DNA from: Dehalococcoidales bacterium
GTDB lineage: Bacteria > Chloroflexota > Dehalococcoidia > Dehalococcoidales > UBA5627
DNA: 6,849 nucleotides
NCBI GenBank assembly: GCA_012520835.1
Contig: JAAYNN010000044.1
Coordinates: 1 to 6,849, forward strand
Direction of reading: 5' to 3'
Part shown: positions 5,203 to 6,849 of the stretch, one piece after another
How the letters are laid out: every line of letters starts with the position of its first letter
Numbering within the stretch: position 1 is the stretch's first letter
Translations under genes and position numbers: made by a program
Notes under the pieces: model-generated
Seen by the model: the letters and a program-made list of their open reading frames with translations, nothing else
What the model was told of the DNA's origin: nothing
The model's database searches: none

Positions 5203-6180
5203 ATGATAAATCTGGGTATTGTCGGATATGGCAATCTGGGCAGGGGCGTAAAAGCCGCTATCGAGAAAAATGCGGATATGAAGCTGTGTGCCGTTTTATC
5301 GCGGCGCCCGCAGATTACGCAAAAGGAACTGGCAGATATCCCGGTGCTTGACAGCGGAAGCTTGCCACTCCCCAGAGATATAAAAATAGACGTTATGATT
5401 CTCTGCGGCGGTTCAAAGGAAGATACTCCGGTGCAGGGTCCGCTCTTTGCTGAGAGTTTCTCTACCGTAGACAGCTTCGATACGCATGCCGATATCCCGG
5501 AATATTTCCAGAAGATGGATACCATTGCCCGGCAGATGGGGAATGTATCGGTCATTTCAGCCGGCTGGGATCCGGGCATCTTCTCGTTGGAGAGGGTCCT
5601 TGGCAATGCTTTTTTACCCCAGGGGCACGGCTATACCTTCTGGGGAAAGGGCGTCAGCCAGGGGCATTCGGATGCTGCACGCATGATAAAGGGCGTAATC
5701 GACGCACGTCAATATACCATCCCGGTCGAAAATACTCTCGATGAAATCAGGAAAGGCAACACTCCCGAACTTTCCAACAGGCAGATGCATAAGCGGCTGG
5801 TCTATGTGGTGGCGGAAAGTCCTTCCGAACACGACAGAATCATGAGAGAAATCGTTGAAATGCCGGACTATTATGCCGATTATGATACCGAGGTGATTTT
5901 TATAACTGCCGAGGAGATGAAAAAGAATCATGCCAGCCTGCCTCATGGCGGCTTCGTGCTGACATCGGCAAAAACAGGTGAGAATCATAAGCAGATAATG
6001 GAATATCGCCTGCAGCTTGACAGCAATCCCGAGTTTACCGGGAGTGTGCTGGCAGCCTGCGCCCGCGCAGCTTACCGCATGAAGCAGAGCGGACACGTTG
6101 GCGCTTTCACCATGCTGGACATTCCTCCGGCATTCTACAGCCCGCTGACGGCCGCTGAATTGCGACACAAATACGTTTAA
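5203..6180 (+). CDS. ddh: meso-Diaminopimelate D-dehydrogenase
   Basis: NADP-dependent enzyme (EC 1.4.1.16) interconverting tetrahydrodipicolinate plus ammonia and meso-2,6-diaminopimelate. It gives a one-step route to DAP for lysine and peptidoglycan that bypasses the acylated or aminotransferase routes. The 325 residues match the family (Corynebacterium Ddh about 320). Visible features are the Rossmann motif GYGNLG (8-13), SRRP (33-36) at the NADP phosphate site, D90, SAGWDPGIFS (119-128), KGVSQGHSDA (149-158), then T172, R198, H248 (in LPHGG) and N275, which align from memory with substrate-binding residues of the Corynebacterium enzyme. The start has a GGGAGG site 9 nt upstream. It is a single gene, divergent from radA and convergent with the heliorhodopsin gene, with no lysine-pathway neighbours in view. 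The gene is complete. Confidence 0.96.
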   Translation: MINLGIVGYGNLGRGVKAAIEKNADMKLCAVLSRRPQITQKELADIPVLDSGSLPLPRDIKIDVMILCGGSKEDTPVQGPLFAESFSTVDSFDTHADIPEYFQKMDTIARQMGNVSVISAGWDPGIFSLERVLGNAFLPQGHGYTFWGKGVSQGHSDAARMIKGVIDARQYTIPVENTLDEIRKGNTPELSNRQMHKRLVYVVAESPSEHDRIMREIVEMPDYYADYDTEVIFITAEEMKKNHASLPHGGFVLTSAKTGENHKQIMEYRLQLDSNPEFTGSVLAACARAAYRMKQSGHVGAFTMLDIPPAFYSPLTAAELRHKYV

Positions 6181-6204
6181 GCATTTGCAATCGAAGTAAA
6201 TTAA

Positions 6205-6234
6205 AAAGCCGTCTTCAATTCTGAAGTCGGCTTT
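6205..6234. terminator. Bidirectional intrinsic terminator
   Basis: AAAGCCG-t-CTTC (6205-6216) and GAAG-t-CGGCTTT (6223-6234) form a stem with one internal mismatch and a 6-nt loop. On the minus strand it is followed by TTTTTAATTT; on the plus strand the stem ends in TTTCTGTT. It lies between the stop codons of the convergent ddh and heliorhodopsin genes, 25 nt after the first, and can end both transcripts, better on the minus side. Confidence 0.85.
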
Positions 6235-6262
6235 CTGTTAAGTCCATTCTAAAAATCTTTTT

Positions 6263-6849
6263 CTAAGTGAAAAGAACGGCGGCAAAGACCTGCCATGCCA
6301 GCAGGGCTTTAGCTGTCAGGCTGAGGAAGATATAGGCTTTTTCGCCGAACAGGTAATCCTTCCACGGACCCACCTGTTTGTATTGCAGAATCATATTAAC
6401 CGCGAAGCAGTTAAAAAATATGAACAACGAAATGATAATAGCATAAACGAAGGTGGGCGGTTCCGACGCCTGCCCCGGAGACAGTGCGTAAATAAGAATA
6501 GCAATCCAGGGAATAATGCCGGCAAAGCTGCCGAACCAGAATGGAAGCAGGTTCGGTTTGCCCGGTTTCTCGTATTTTTCCTGCAGTGCGCCGAAAAGGA
6601 TCATGCAGGCGTTGATGCCGAAGATGGCACCCAGAGCGGCAATGTCGCTGATGCCGCAAATCTGGGAGATTAAAACAATCATAATCGAGGAACTGAAGAA
6701 ATATTCTATCCAGCGTCCGTAATTGCGGCTTTCGAGCAGGTTGCGCTTGTACCAGTTGAAAAATATCGGCGAAGCTGTTAGCAGCAATGCCAGCGATGAA
6801 ATTGCCAGAAAGGCAAAAACACCCCAGCCGGTGGGGATATTGAACATAA
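6263..6849 (-). CDS. Heliorhodopsin, N-terminus beyond the window edge
   Basis: Retinal-binding seven-helix membrane photoreceptor of the heliorhodopsin family, whose members lie in the membrane with inverted topology and mostly do not pump ions. The visible 194 residues correspond to about residue 60 onward of the roughly 255-residue family, covering TM2 to TM7 (approximate helices 9-31, 45-66, 68-88, 101-122, 132-155, 170-193). Family hallmarks are RWIEY (45-49) with the counterion E48, SSSIMIVLI, the ICGISDI loop, LPFWFGSFAGIIPW (101-114) and SLTAKALLAWQ (176-186) with K180 as the retinal Schiff-base lysine. The ATG at 6847 is probably internal: the frame is open to the edge and TM1 is missing. 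The visible part has no histidine, so the TM2 His of characterised members is replaced, apparently by L21. No retinal-making gene is in view. Identification rests on recalled alignment to heliorhodopsin 48C12 and is strong. Confidence 0.95.
   Translation of the reverse strand, partial: MFNIPTGWGVFAFLAISSLALLLTASPIFFNWYKRNLLESRNYGRWIEYFFSSSIMIVLISQICGISDIAALGAIFGINACMILFGALQEKYEKPGKPNLLPFWFGSFAGIIPWIAILIYALSPGQASEPPTFVYAIIISLFIFFNCFAVNMILQYKQVGPWKDYLFGEKAYIFLSLTAKALLAWQVFAAVLFT

Noticed and set aside
5614..6168. 184-codon minus-strand frame opposite ddh
   Set aside because: Ddh on the plus strand has every family motif; the opposite frame has no domain resemblance.
6847..6849. Heliorhodopsin as a truncated pseudogene starting at the ATG at 6847
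   Set aside because: The frame is open up to the window edge and the conserved helices are intact from TM2 on, so the missing TM1 is explained by the window boundary.

Overview
The window holds five recognisable protein genes and three repeat-rich intergenic gaps. It looks like chromosomal DNA from a bacterium, most likely Chloroflexota of the Dehalococcoidia type. The basis is the linkage radA / ispD-ispF-cysS, the moderate GC content, the many short palindromic repeats between genes, and a heliorhodopsin, a family known mainly from single-membrane (monoderm) prokaryotes. A Firmicutes-like host also keeps radA, ispD, ispF and cysS close together and is not excluded. The taxonomic call is inference; no marker RNA is present.

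Layout: 1-455 has no credible gene and carries degenerate palindromic repeats. 456-2984 is a compact minus-strand operon, transcribed ispD > ispF > cysS, with a 1-nt gap and a 4-nt stop/start overlap. It pairs two MEP-pathway isoprenoid enzymes with cysteinyl-tRNA synthetase. 2985-3409 is a second repeat-rich gap. It ends in a plus-strand cassette of near-consensus promoter, 24-bp palindrome, two hairpins and a T-tract that reads like a small RNA gene of about 66 nt running into the 3' end of radA. 3410-4798 is radA (minus), a recombination/repair ATPase. 4799-5202 is a third gap with more copies of the same repeats plus the ddh leader. 5203-6180 is ddh (plus), meso-diaminopimelate dehydrogenase. 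6205-6234 is a hairpin terminator that can serve both convergent genes. 6263-6849 (minus) is a heliorhodopsin whose N-terminus, including the first transmembrane helix, lies beyond the right edge.

Most of the content is housekeeping: isoprenoid precursors, cysteine charging, DNA repair and a one-step DAP branch for lysine or peptidoglycan. The parts worth a second look are the heliorhodopsin, which keeps the retinal lysine and counterion glutamate but has no histidine in its visible part; the candidate small RNA with its palindromic operator; and the family of mobile-looking palindromic repeats shared by all three gaps.
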